Assembly (NCBI RefSeq): GCF_029223525.1
Contig: NZ_JARHTQ010000015.1
Location: 62,001-126,000 of the forward strand
DNA from: Streptantibioticus ferralitis
GTDB taxonomy: Bacteria; Actinomycetota; Actinomycetes; Streptomycetales; Streptomycetaceae
Length of the DNA stretch: 64,000 nt
Reading direction: 5' to 3'
Shown here: positions 17,387-24,614 of the stretch, in pieces
Numbering within the stretch: the stretch's first letter is position 1
Layout: every line of letters starts with the position of its first letter
The notes under the pieces: generated by a model
What the model was told of the DNA's origin: nothing
The model's input: only the letters and a program-made list of their open reading frames with translations
The model's database searches: none
Position numbers and translations under genes: made by a program

Positions 17387-17411
17387 GGGCGCCGGTGCAC
17401 GACCGGCGCCC
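17387..17411 (-). terminator. Intergenic hairpin
   Basis: A perfect 10-bp stem (GGGCGCCGGT with ACCGGCGCCC) and 5-base loop directly after the 43-aa membrane peptide gene. Confidence 0.6.
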
Positions 17412-17430
17412 GACGGCCCTTACAGGCGCG

Positions 17431-17562
17431 TCAGCGGTGCTTGGTGAGGAGAGAGGCAACGGCGCGGGCGAGGTTGTCGGCCCGCCCAGCCTTGCGCCCG
17501 TTGGTGTGGCCAAGGGCATAGATGAATACGGCAATGCACAGCATGGTGATCGCACCTGCCAT
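17431..17562 (-). CDS. Single-pass membrane microprotein
   Basis: Predicted 43 aa from the ATG at 17562, with GAGGGGAAGG upstream. One hydrophobic segment (residues 4-17, 'AITMLCIAVFIYALGH') is followed by a basic tail. It is bracketed by hairpins at 17387-17411 and 17599-17649, so it may form its own transcript unit. Its initiation signal is as good as those of its neighbours. Confidence 0.55.
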   Translation of the reverse strand: MAGAITMLCIAVFIYALGHTNGRKAGRADNLARAVASLLTKHR

Positions 17563-17598
17563 GACCTTCCCCTCTCTGTCGGGCCCTGCCTCGTGCAA

Positions 17599-17649
17599 GA
17601 CCAAGGGACCGGACGCCCCCAGGCAGGTGGGGCGTCCGGTCCCTTGGTC
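17599..17649 (-). terminator. Long perfect intergenic hairpin
   Basis: A perfect 21-bp stem (starting GACCAAGGGACCGGACGC) with a 9-base loop lies 11 bases after the 132-aa gene. Very stable; no U-run. Confidence 0.65.
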
Positions 17650-17660
17650 CGACAGTGCGG

Positions 17661-18059
17661 CTAGTGGCTGGTAGCGCGGCGGAAGACCTCCGCGCGCTGC
17701 TCGCCGGTCCACTCCCCGCGCAGGTAGACCGAGGTTTCCGTGACGCGCTGATCACTCCGGTACGGGTCGGCGTAGGAACCGCTGAGCCAGGTGTGTTCGC
17801 CGACGGCATCGGGGATCAGGTCCTGGGACGCTTCGGTGACGTCGGTCTTGCCGATCTGCTCGACCGCCCAGGCGATCACGTTGCCGTCCCACCAGTCGGC
17901 GTCGTCGGCGTCGTACACCACGCGTTCGGTCCGCGGACGCTCGATCGTCCGGCTGTCGCCGTCCATCCATTCGCCGCCGTAACGGCCGCCCGGGGGCGTG
18001 ACGCGTTCGGGGGTGCGGTAGCTCACGACATGCCGCGTGATCTCGATCGTGAAAGCCAT
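17661..18059 (-). CDS. Hypothetical protein of accessory block
   Basis: Predicted 132 aa from the ATG at 18059. Mixed alpha/beta and acidic ('VVYDADDADWWDGNVIAWAV') with an N-terminal beta segment ('FTIEITRHVVSYRT'). No membrane segment or known motif. It lies between a long-range hairpin (18092-18191) and the 21-bp hairpin. Confidence 0.6.
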   Translation of the reverse strand: MAFTIEITRHVVSYRTPERVTPPGGRYGGEWMDGDSRTIERPRTERVVYDADDADWWDGNVIAWAVEQIGKTDVTEASQDLIPDAVGEHTWLSGSYADPYRSDQRVTETSVYLRGEWTGEQRAEVFRRATSH

Positions 18060-18091
18060 GCTCCACTCCCATGTGGGGTTCAAGGGATGGC

Positions 18092-18191
18092 CCCTGCCTG
18101 CCCCCGGCCGACCGCAGTCCGCGATGGAGGGGTGAGGGCGTCTGCGGACGGACTGTCACGGTGTGACGTCCGTGGCCAGGGGCAGGCAGGG
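18092..18191 (-). terminator. Long-range stem with internal hairpin
   Basis: CCCTGCCTGCCCC pairs with GGGGCAGGCAGGG 74 bases later, and the loop contains a further imperfect hairpin around GACTGTCACGGTGTGACGTC. It fills the whole gap between the 191-aa and 132-aa genes. It could be a terminator or a structured leader. Confidence 0.4.
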
Positions 18192-18208
18192 AGTCAACGA
18201 GGGACCGC

Positions 18209-18784
18209 TCAGCGGTCGCTGTAGGCGAGGTCCGGAACGCCCAGCAGGCTGTCCGGGCCGGTGAAGTACGTCTCCGGGCGCGAGCGTTCGGCCTCCTGCA
18301 GCGCCTGACGGATCCGTACGAGGATGTCTTCCGGTTCGTGCTGTCGCGGCGCCGGAATGATCACAGGTGTCGCCCCCGCACGCTCCTCCCCGCAGCCGGC
18401 CGTGACGCACAGGTCGGGCATATACGCCGGGTACAGCTGCGATCCGACGTTGCGGTATGCCGTGGCCGGATACGCGCTCTCGAAGCCGTCAGCGCCCCGG
18501 TAGCGCTCCAGGGCGGTCGACACGATGGCGCGGGGGTGTTCGCGGAACAGTTCGCTCAGGACGTCCCGATACGCGTGCCAGCACGCGTAGGGCCCGTGCC
18601 GTCCGGACGCTGCCGTACGCGCCCCCGCACCCCTGCTGTCCGCCACCCGCAGACGTGCCGCGATCCGGTTGCGGCTGATCACGTGCGCGTCCGACGACAC
18701 CATCACGTTGCCGCCGTAACTGACTTGGGAAATGTGGGCAGTGATCTCGTAGAAGTCGCCGAGTGCGACTCCGGTGATCTGCAT
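18209..18784 (-). CDS. Hypothetical protein, first full-size gene after the repeat cluster
   Basis: Predicted 191 aa. The ATG at 18784 follows GAGGGAAG; a further ATG three codons earlier lacks a site. The N-terminus is beta-rich ('VALGDFYEITAHISQVSYGG'). The middle has 'HGPYACWHAYRDVLSELFRE', and 'DLCVTAGCGEER' supplies a Cys pair. No family recognised. It lies about 260 bp downstream of repeat R2. Confidence 0.6.
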   Translation of the reverse strand: MQITGVALGDFYEITAHISQVSYGGNVMVSSDAHVISRNRIAARLRVADSRGAGARTAASGRHGPYACWHAYRDVLSELFREHPRAIVSTALERYRGADGFESAYPATAYRNVGSQLYPAYMPDLCVTAGCGEERAGATPVIIPAPRQHEPEDILVRIRQALQEAERSRPETYFTGPDSLLGVPDLAYSDR

Positions 18785-18920
18785 GATCTTCCCTCTCATC
18801 GAAGATCAATACCGCCGCCGTCCAGCGGCAGCACGTGGAAGCGGAAGGGGCCCGCGGGTGATCAATCCGCAGACCCCTTACGGTCTGGCCCGTGCGAGTC
18901 GGGCACCGGGCGACATCTGG

Positions 18921-19037
18921 TCAGCAGTTCTGGGCGCACAGGACGTGCCACGCACTGTTGAACAGCTCAGTTCCGGGGCGGCCCTTCTTCGCATTCCAGA
19001 ACTCCGACGGCTTTCCGCGGAAATCCTGTCTACGCAA
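18921..19037 (-). CDS. 38-aa peptide after repeat R2
   Basis: TTG at 19037 with GGTGAGG about six bases upstream, ending at TGA 18921. The product is compact and natural-looking, basic and aromatic with two C-terminal Cys ('FWNAKKGRPGTELFNSAWHV', then 'LCAQNC'). Third positions are GC-biased. Unknown function; regulatory peptide or small structural protein are possibilities. Confidence 0.4.
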   Translation of the reverse strand: MRRQDFRGKPSEFWNAKKGRPGTELFNSAWHVLCAQNC

Positions 19038-19044
19038 TGCAACC

Positions 19045-19100
19045 TCACCTATATACGGCGCACGAACCTACCCAATTCCCGATCACGCCGGGAAAGTGTC
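19045..19100 (-). promoter_or_regulatory. R2 repeat element
   Basis: Same ungapped element as R1, with minus-strand core GATCGGGAATTGG, spacer and CCGTATATAGGTGA. It ends about 260 bp before the 191-aa gene and immediately before the 38-aa peptide's ribosome binding site. Confidence 0.6.
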
Positions 19101-19164
19101 GAAGATTTTTCTGACACTCGGAAACGGAGGCTTGCGCGCCGTTCGGCGCGGCATTGCGTCTCAC
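19045..19164 (-). CDS. 39-aa small ORF ending in repeat R2
   Basis: GTG at 19164 overlaps the stop of the preceding small ORF (GTGA), inside repeat R3. The frame ends at the TGA of R2, giving the tail 'VIGNWVGSCAVYR'. That tail resembles those encoded at R1, R3 and R4. There is no separate ribosome binding site. It may be coding or an accident of the DNA repeat. Confidence 0.3.
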   Translation of the reverse strand: MRRNAAPNGAQASVSECQKNLRHFPGVIGNWVGSCAVYR

Positions 19165-19216
19165 TTAAATACGGTTCCCGGGACCACCCGAATACCGATC
19201 ACGGGAAAAGAATTTT
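19161..19216 (-). promoter_or_regulatory. R3 repeat element
   Basis: Minus-strand core GTGATCGGTATTCGGG and CCGTATTTAAGTGA, with the same spacing as R1, R2 and R4. An inverted repeat (GGAAAAGA with TCTTTTCC) lies on its upstream side. Confidence 0.6.
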
Positions 19217-19382
19217 CAAGATCTTTTCCGAATCGGAGTGCACCTCGGTGAGTGCCACTCAGGGCGTACATGTCGCCCCGAGACGCCACTACCCCGGGCC
19301 GGTCCAGCCACGTAGAACCGTCGGGCAGACCATGCCAAGGTACCCGTGCACCGTTCGGGGTGGTGCCGCATCGGACTGTCAC
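19161..19382 (-). CDS. 73-aa small ORF between repeats R4 and R3
   Basis: GTG at 19382 sits at the end of repeat R4, and the frame ends at the TGA of R3. The product reads as protein ('WHGLPDGSTWLDRPGVVASR', 'GTHRGALRFGKDLENSFPVI') with coding-like third positions. There is no ribosome binding site ahead of the GTG, so initiation would be leaderless or coupled. Function unknown. Confidence 0.4.
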   Translation of the reverse strand: MTVRCGTTPNGARVPWHGLPDGSTWLDRPGVVASRGDMYALSGTHRGALRFGKDLENSFPVIGIRVVPGTVFK

Positions 19383-19434
19383 CTATATACGGCGGGCTGG
19401 ACACTCCGAATACCGATCATGACAGGGGAAAGTC
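19379..19434 (-). promoter_or_regulatory. R4 repeat element
   Basis: Minus-strand core TGATCGGTATTCGG and CCGTATATAGGTGA, in the same ungapped register as the other copies. It is the copy closest to the sigma-like gene, whose terminator hairpin lies 25 bp further upstream. Confidence 0.6.
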
Positions 19435-19457
19435 GAGATTCTTTTCCCGCATGAAAC

Positions 19458-19502
19458 AAGAGTGGATGCCGTGAGCCGTTACAGCTCACGGCATCCACTC
19501 TT
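19458..19502 (-). terminator. Perfect 19-bp hairpin after the sigma-like gene
   Basis: AAGAGTGGATGCCGTGAGC is followed by a 7-base loop and its exact complement, 15 bases after the stop of the minus-strand gene. The outer arm ends in A/T, so it could terminate transcription in both directions. Confidence 0.7.
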
Positions 19503-19516
19503 ACGTTTCCTCGGGT

Positions 19517-20332
19517 CTAGCTGTTGTCGCCCGTTCGCGTGCTGCGGTAGATCAGGTTTTCGCGCACCTCATCAAGGCGCGCGGTGAGGGTCCGCCATTC
19601 CTTGACGCCTGTGTCACGGGTACGCTGCACCTTAGACGACGAATTGCGAGGCCCCCCGTACAGGTCTTGTGCGGTTTTCCCGATCACCCCTGCCCGGCCG
19701 AGATCTTCCGCTTGGCTGGCGTGACGCAGGAGGCGCTTAAGGGTCGGATACTCGCTGCCGTCCCCCCATGCCTGCCGGAAGATCGTGGCGCTGTTGCCCG
19801 ACAGGTACGGGGTCACGGCGAGCGTGGAGAGCTTGTCGGCGTGCGGGATCCCGCGCATGAGCTGGGCGGACGGTACGGCGTCGATCTCGTCGGGCTTGAC
19901 GTCCAGTCGGTACCCGTTGCGTGCGGCAGCGTCCCGAACTGCCCAGTACTGGAGCGTTTTGCGGGTGACGATGATCGTTTCGCCATCCCGGCGGATGTAC
20001 TGCCATGCCGACGGTTCCCGCGTCTCGACCCAAAGGGCGGCAACCTCGTACGAGGTGACGATTTCACGCAGCCGCTTCGCGAAGATCAAAACGGCGTCCT
20101 GGGTCACATCGTCGCTGACGTCATCCGTCCCATACAGGGCGCGTCCGCTGCGGACTACGGTGGCGCTCCCGTTCATCCGCTTACGGGATCGCGTGGAGTC
20201 GACAGCGCGGCAGTAGCCGCGGGCCATCCGCTGTAGATCCGTGAAGTCTCCCGGGGCCACGCGGGCCATGTCATCCGCCGTGACGTTGGAGCCATTTTGC
20301 GAGGCTCCCTTTACCGGGTTGGAATTCGACAC
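19517..20332 (-). CDS. Sigma-factor-like DNA-binding protein (hypothesis)
   Basis: Predicted 271 aa from the GTG at 20332, chosen for GGAGAG upstream; a longer frame to 20398 lacks a site. Residues 30-140 resemble sigma-70 region 2: 'DLQRMARGYCRAV', then 'DDVSDDVTQDAVLIFAKRLR' (cf. D-D-x-x-Q-D) and a tryptophan-rich stretch ('EPSAWQYIRR'). Residues about 216-250 could be a helix-turn-helix ('IGKTAQDLYGGPRNSSSKVQ') like region 4. The resemblance is by eye only. It stands alone, with an operator-like dyad upstream, a strong terminator downstream and a repeat cluster immediately beyond. A replication initiator or other regulator remains possible. Confidence 0.5.
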   Translation of the reverse strand: MSNSNPVKGASQNGSNVTADDMARVAPGDFTDLQRMARGYCRAVDSTRSRKRMNGSATVVRSGRALYGTDDVSDDVTQDAVLIFAKRLREIVTSYEVAALWVETREPSAWQYIRRDGETIIVTRKTLQYWAVRDAAARNGYRLDVKPDEIDAVPSAQLMRGIPHADKLSTLAVTPYLSGNSATIFRQAWGDGSEYPTLKRLLRHASQAEDLGRAGVIGKTAQDLYGGPRNSSSKVQRTRDTGVKEWRTLTARLDEVRENLIYRSTRTGDNS

Positions 20333-20358
20333 GATCGCTCTCCGATCGATCGCGACGC

Positions 20359-20371
20359 GTACACTGTGTAC
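20359..20371. promoter_or_regulatory. Operator-like dyad upstream of sigma-like gene
   Basis: GTACACTGTGTAC is a perfect palindrome around a central T, with outer arms GACGC and GCGTC extending it. It lies 27 bases upstream of the GTG at 20332. It is a likely regulator-binding site, possibly autoregulatory. Confidence 0.45.
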
Positions 20372-20951
20372 TGCGTCTCGGTAATTCCATTCTCCCAAAA
20401 TCCAGACTCACATCAAGACCCTGACATTCACTTTCCATATTCTTTACCGAAAGCCGTAGGGCGAGATCCAATCCGACATTCACTGCTACTTCAAAATCGC
20501 CCGCGAAGCCGAGGGCAGGAATTCGCGGCTAACGTCAAGGAAAAAAGAATTCCGGACCAGAAATTAGCCAGAATGTCGTTCGGACAACAAAATAAGTCAA
20601 CCAAACCTCCATCCCGTCACTCCTCCTGCCCGCCAGCCCGCCCCGCTGACTGTTCACCCGCCTACCGGCTAGCCAGTTGCGGGCCACGCAGGAAGGGCCA
20701 AGGCGGCTGTGACCTGCGACAAGGCCAAGTGAGAGGGCTACCTCTCTAGCGCGTAGCCCGATGGGAACCCCGGTTCGCAGTGAGATCGGTAGCCCGATTG
20801 GCGACGACTCCGTGCAACCGTGATCATGTGTGCGTAGCCACATGTAGCCCCCGTGAGGGTGTATCTGGAAAAAATCGCTTTACCGCAGCGGCACGGCGTC
20901 GTAAGGTGGCCCGTCTACGTTGCGTTTCCATCAGCGGGGAGGGAGACGCGG
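20372..20951. other. Divergent intergenic region
   Basis: It separates the minus-strand sigma-like gene from the plus-strand HxlR-type gene and is less GC-rich than its surroundings. A GTAGCCCGAT motif occurs twice (near 20753 and 20790), followed by GTAGCC at 20834 and 20845. These may be regulator sites. No gene supported. Confidence 0.4.
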
Positions 20952-21467
20952 TTGTCCGATCGCACCGACTGCAGCGTGAAGCAGAATGACGCCGCCCGCC
21001 AAGGGTGGCTTTTAAAGGGTAGGCGGTGGCGTCGTGGACGAAAAGAGCGCAATCCGACGGCACCGGACGATGAGAAGTATCTACAGCGGATCTACGACTT
21101 CCGTCAATTACTGAACGGCGAATGGGCTTGGGACGTTCTGGTCGCACTACACAACGGACCCATGCGGTACACGAATTTGCTCAACGCAATCCGCGAGAAG
21201 TCTTCGCGTAATAGCTGGCCGGGTAAGCAACACCAGCACATCCAGGACAGTACGCTGAACCGGACGCTTCGGCGCCTGGAGCAGGGGGAACTCGTGCAAC
21301 GGTGCCGCGAGGATGAGTTTCCCTACCACGTGACGTACGAGTTGACGTCGGCCGCGCGAGAACTGCTGGTGGTGATCGTGCCGGTCATCGAGTGGGCCGA
21401 GTCGCATGCGGACCTGCTCAGTCGCGCCCAACAGCGCCGACATGATGAAGCGTCCGGGATCGAGTGA
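20952..21467 (+). CDS. HxlR-type winged-helix regulator
   Basis: Predicted 171 aa from the TTG at 20952, with GGGAGGGAG upstream; further upstream starts lack a site. Residues about 40-140 form an HxlR-like winged helix: 'LLNGEWAWDVLVALHNGPMR' (the W-x-x-x-V-L-x-x-L-x-x-G-x-x-R/F hallmark), 'STLNRTLRRLEQGELVQRC' and 'HVTYELTSAARELL'. The basic N-terminal extension of about 35 residues is unusual for HxlR proteins (normally about 110-130 aa). Targets unknown; it could control the divergent sigma-like gene or the neighbouring pilus locus. Confidence 0.75.
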   Translation: MSDRTDCSVKQNDAARQGWLLKGRRWRRGRKERNPTAPDDEKYLQRIYDFRQLLNGEWAWDVLVALHNGPMRYTNLLNAIREKSSRNSWPGKQHQHIQDSTLNRTLRRLEQGELVQRCREDEFPYHVTYELTSAARELLVVIVPVIEWAESHADLLSRAQQRRHDEASGIE

Positions 21468-21542
21468 CCATCCGCGGCCGCCCGTCCAGGGCCGAGACGA
21501 CGTAGGTCCTGCACCGCGCGCCCCTGTCCTTGCCTGCGATCG

Positions 21543-24500
21543 TTAGCTCGCGGCTCGGTCGCGGGTGGGAGGGTTGGCTGGCCGGGGGCGTTGGAGGAAT
21601 TCACACAAGGCCACGGTCTCGCGACTGGGTTGGTCGTCGAGTTCGGCCAGGATGGTGGTGAGCAGGGCGAGGGTGCGGGGGATGGCGTCGCGCTGGCCGA
21701 GGTGGGCTTGGAAGCGGGCGATGTCGCGGTAGATGGCCTCGTTGTAGCGGTCGAACGTGCGAGCCCGCTCCAGCAGAGCCAGGGCCTGTTCGGGCTCGGC
21801 ATCGCGCAGCAGCCGGACGAGGGCGCTGACCGCATCGAGGACATCTCGGCGCAGTGCCTCGCGGGGTGCTTCGAGCCATTCGGCCATCAGTCCGTCGGCG
21901 AAGTCGCCGGTGTACAGGTCCACGACGCGCTCCAGCGCGGCGCGGCGCTGCTGCCCGTCAGCTTCACCACGGCTGGCCTGGAGGGCGTCGCGCAGGTTCC
22001 ACAGGTCGACGGCGACGAGCTCGTGGTCGAGGGTGTAGTGGCCGTCGTGATGGACGGTGATGTCACTGAGGGCGTCGCGGGTGGCGGTGCGCAGGGCGCG
22101 GCGCAGTTGGCTCAAGGTGGCGTGGAAGCTGTTGTAGGGCCGGTCCGCCGGGGCGTCGGGCCAGATGGCCGTGGTGAGGGCTTCGCGGCGTGTCCCGTCC
22201 GGGTGCAGCGCGAGGTAGGCGAGGACTTCGCGCTGTTTCGGTGCCAGGACGTCGGTGAGATCAGCGTGCTGGCCGCCATCGTCTTGGTGATGGGTCAGGC
22301 GCATGCGACCGAGGACGGCCAGGTGCAATGAGGGTTCGGGTGCAGGAGGTGGCGCGGTGGGCGTGGTCGTCGTGGGCGCGGTTGATTCTGGTCCGCCGTG
22401 TGGCTCGGCCGAGGCTGCTCGCTGCCCGTCGCTCTCGGGCTCATCGATGGTCCGGGTACTAGCGATCGCGTCGCTGCGTGAGCGCAGCTGCGTTGCTGGC
22501 TCGGTGTCGGGTACAGCCTCTGGGCCATCGGCCGGGCCGAATTCATACGCATCGGGGTCAGCGGGGTCGCTGACGGGCTGTGGCTGGGCGGCGGTCAGCA
22601 GTGTGGGCGGGGCCTCGACGGGCGGTGGCGCAGGCCGGCGCGCCAGAGGGGGTTCGGGTGCAGGAGGTGGCGCGGTGGGCGTGGCCGTCGTGGTGTCGTC
22701 GGGTGTGCGGGGTGGTTCGGTGGGTTCGGCATCGCGAAGGAGGTCGAGAAGGTCGTTGGCGTCATGGGTGGGCAGGGTGAACAGGCGGGCTCCGGTCAGA
22801 GTTTCGGCGAGGGTGGGGTCGGCGGCTGCCACGGTTCCGTCGGGGCGGATGCGGGCGGTTCCTCCGGGGCGCCACTGCCCGATGAGGATGCCGACCATGC
22901 CGAGGGTGGAGCCGTTGTCGAGGATGGCTTGCAGGCGCCGGTCGGAGTGTTCCGCCGGCGTAGCGACGAGCACCAACTCGCTGTGGACTTGTGTGTGTTG
23001 GTCGGTCGCTGCGCGGGTGCGGGTGAAGAGTTCGCTTTCCATGGCTTCGAGCGCGCTGTCCAGGTCGGGGACGATGCGCAGCCGGGTGTGCGGCGTACGG
23101 GCGGGTTGCTCGTCGAGGAGCAGGCGGGCGTCGACCGCGGGGATGAGGATATCGACGCGGCGGTGTGGCGGCTGCTGCTGTTCGGCGAGCAAGGAGATGA
23201 GCAGGGCGCGGATGGCGTCGAGGGCGCCGGGGCCGACCAGCCCGAGTCCGCGAGCGCGGGCGAGGTTCCAGGCGAGGGCTTGGCCGTCTTTGACGCCGAT
23301 GACGCGCCCGCCGACTGTTACCAGCTTTGCGGCGGTCTCCGCGTCGGCCTCCGGTTCGGGCTGGATGACAACTGCCGTTTCTGCGCTGCTGGGTTGGTTC
23401 AGTTCTTCGTCTGGGCTGGTCTGGTCGTGGGCGAAGCGCAGGGCACGTACGACCGGGGCGATGGTCAGGTCTGCGCGCTCTCCGCTGCCGGGCCGGTAAC
23501 GGATCCGGCGCCGCAGCCGCACGGTCAGGAGGGCGGCGGTGATCAGTCCGGCAAGGCCGAGGCCGACGAACGCTCCGGTGTGCAGGGTGACGCCAGGACT
23601 CAGATGAGACGTGCCCTCGCCAGCGTGCGGGTGATGCGGGGCGGTCGCGGGTGGAGAGAGGGCGGGCCCCGTGGTGGGTGCCACCGAGGGCGTGGGCGCG
23701 GCGGGTTGGCTGCGGTTCGGGGCGGTGATGGGAGCGCTCGGGCGTGACGGGGTCGGGTGGGGCTTCGTGTCGGGGGGTGTCGTCGGGTGGTGGTCACCTC
23801 CTGTGGTAGGCGGTGGTTGGTTGGGCAGGAGGAGGGTCCAGCCGGGGCGGATCAGGTTGGGGTTGGTCAGGGTGTGCCCGTCGGGTTGGGGTCGGCCCTG
23901 GTTGAGGGCGTAGATCTGCGGCCAGTGGCTGCCGTCGCCCAGGGTGCGCTGGGCGATGCGCCACAGGCTGTCGTAGATGCCTTCGTGAGGCGGTTGTACG
24001 ACGACGGTGCCCTCCCGGTCCGTGTGCACGCTTTGCGTGTCTCCGTGGGGCGGAGCGGGCTCGATGAAAGCCGCCATCGCTGCCGGAGTCGGACCGGTTG
24101 TGGTGGCGGTCGCCAGGGGGAGCCGGACGGTCGGGACAGCGACGGCCGGGGACTGCCCGGCGGCGGGGGTGGAACGTTGGGAGAGTAGGGAGAAGACGAT
24201 CGTTCCGACGAGTATCGCGGCCAGGCAACGCAGCGGTCCTCCGGGGTGGACTGTGGGCCATTCCGTTGTTCTGGCTGCCTGTCCGGCGACGCGGACGACG
24301 TCGAGGGCGAACATGCACCAAGTGGGCCAGAGGATGCAGGCCATTGTGTTCAGCAGGAAGGTGGTGCTCATGGGGCTGAGCAGCGTGGCTTCCGCTTCGG
24401 TCCCGGTCGGGATGTGGTGCGGGAGCGGCCATCCTACGTAGTGCCACAGCCCCCAGGGGATCCCGGCCAGCAGGGCGGCGAGCACGGTGGCGGCGAGGAT

Positions 24501-24599
24501 GCCGCGGATCAGCAGTCCGGCTCGGCGCGCGGTCCGGCGAGCTCGCTGGGGCTTGGGCCGGTCGCGGCGGGTGCGGTCGGGGTGGTGGGGTGCGGGCAT
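21543..24599 (-). CDS. LysM / BTAD membrane-spanning transcriptional regulator of Tad locus 1
   Basis: Predicted 1018 aa. Three hydrophobic segments (about residues 29-57, 82-105, 123-140) precede a LysM peptidoglycan-binding domain (about 203-260, 'YDSLWRIAQRTLGDGSHWPQ') and a Pro/Thr linker. A fourth helix (about 342-362) leads to a long cytoplasmic part ending in a winged-helix plus BTAD helical-repeat regulator (about 757-1000, 'LHLAVLGRMRLTHH', 'PKQREVLAYLALHPDG'). This order puts LysM outside and BTAD inside. A central stretch ('GLGLVGPGALDAIRALLISL') looks like a P-loop fold without the lysine. It is last in the Tad operon; wall sensing coupled to transcription is inferred. Confidence 0.85.
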   Translation of the reverse strand: MPAPHHPDRTRRDRPKPQRARRTARRAGLLIRGILAATVLAALLAGIPWGLWHYVGWPLPHHIPTGTEAEATLLSPMSTTFLLNTMACILWPTWCMFALDVVRVAGQAARTTEWPTVHPGGPLRCLAAILVGTIVFSLLSQRSTPAAGQSPAVAVPTVRLPLATATTTGPTPAAMAAFIEPAPPHGDTQSVHTDREGTVVVQPPHEGIYDSLWRIAQRTLGDGSHWPQIYALNQGRPQPDGHTLTNPNLIRPGWTLLLPNQPPPTTGGDHHPTTPPDTKPHPTPSRPSAPITAPNRSQPAAPTPSVAPTTGPALSPPATAPHHPHAGEGTSHLSPGVTLHTGAFVGLGLAGLITAALLTVRLRRRIRYRPGSGERADLTIAPVVRALRFAHDQTSPDEELNQPSSAETAVVIQPEPEADAETAAKLVTVGGRVIGVKDGQALAWNLARARGLGLVGPGALDAIRALLISLLAEQQQPPHRRVDILIPAVDARLLLDEQPARTPHTRLRIVPDLDSALEAMESELFTRTRAATDQHTQVHSELVLVATPAEHSDRRLQAILDNGSTLGMVGILIGQWRPGGTARIRPDGTVAAADPTLAETLTGARLFTLPTHDANDLLDLLRDAEPTEPPRTPDDTTTATPTAPPPAPEPPLARRPAPPPVEAPPTLLTAAQPQPVSDPADPDAYEFGPADGPEAVPDTEPATQLRSRSDAIASTRTIDEPESDGQRAASAEPHGGPESTAPTTTTPTAPPPAPEPSLHLAVLGRMRLTHHQDDGGQHADLTDVLAPKQREVLAYLALHPDGTRREALTTAIWPDAPADRPYNSFHATLSQLRRALRTATRDALSDITVHHDGHYTLDHELVAVDLWNLRDALQASRGEADGQQRRAALERVVDLYTGDFADGLMAEWLEAPREALRRDVLDAVSALVRLLRDAEPEQALALLERARTFDRYNEAIYRDIARFQAHLGQRDAIPRTLALLTTILAELDDQPSRETVALCEFLQRPRPANPPTRDRAAS

Positions 24600-24614
24600 G
24601 GCCGGACACCTTCT

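Noticed and set aside
13671-19434. R elements as replication iterons
   Set aside because: The copies are 116-218 bp apart with one 5.4 kb away, not phased, and no replication initiator is recognised nearby; promoter or coding-tail readings fit better. Not fully excluded.
22303-23747. Long plus-strand frames opposite the LysM-BTAD gene
   Set aside because: Shadows of the minus-strand gene caused by high GC; Arg/Ser/Gly-rich with no motifs.
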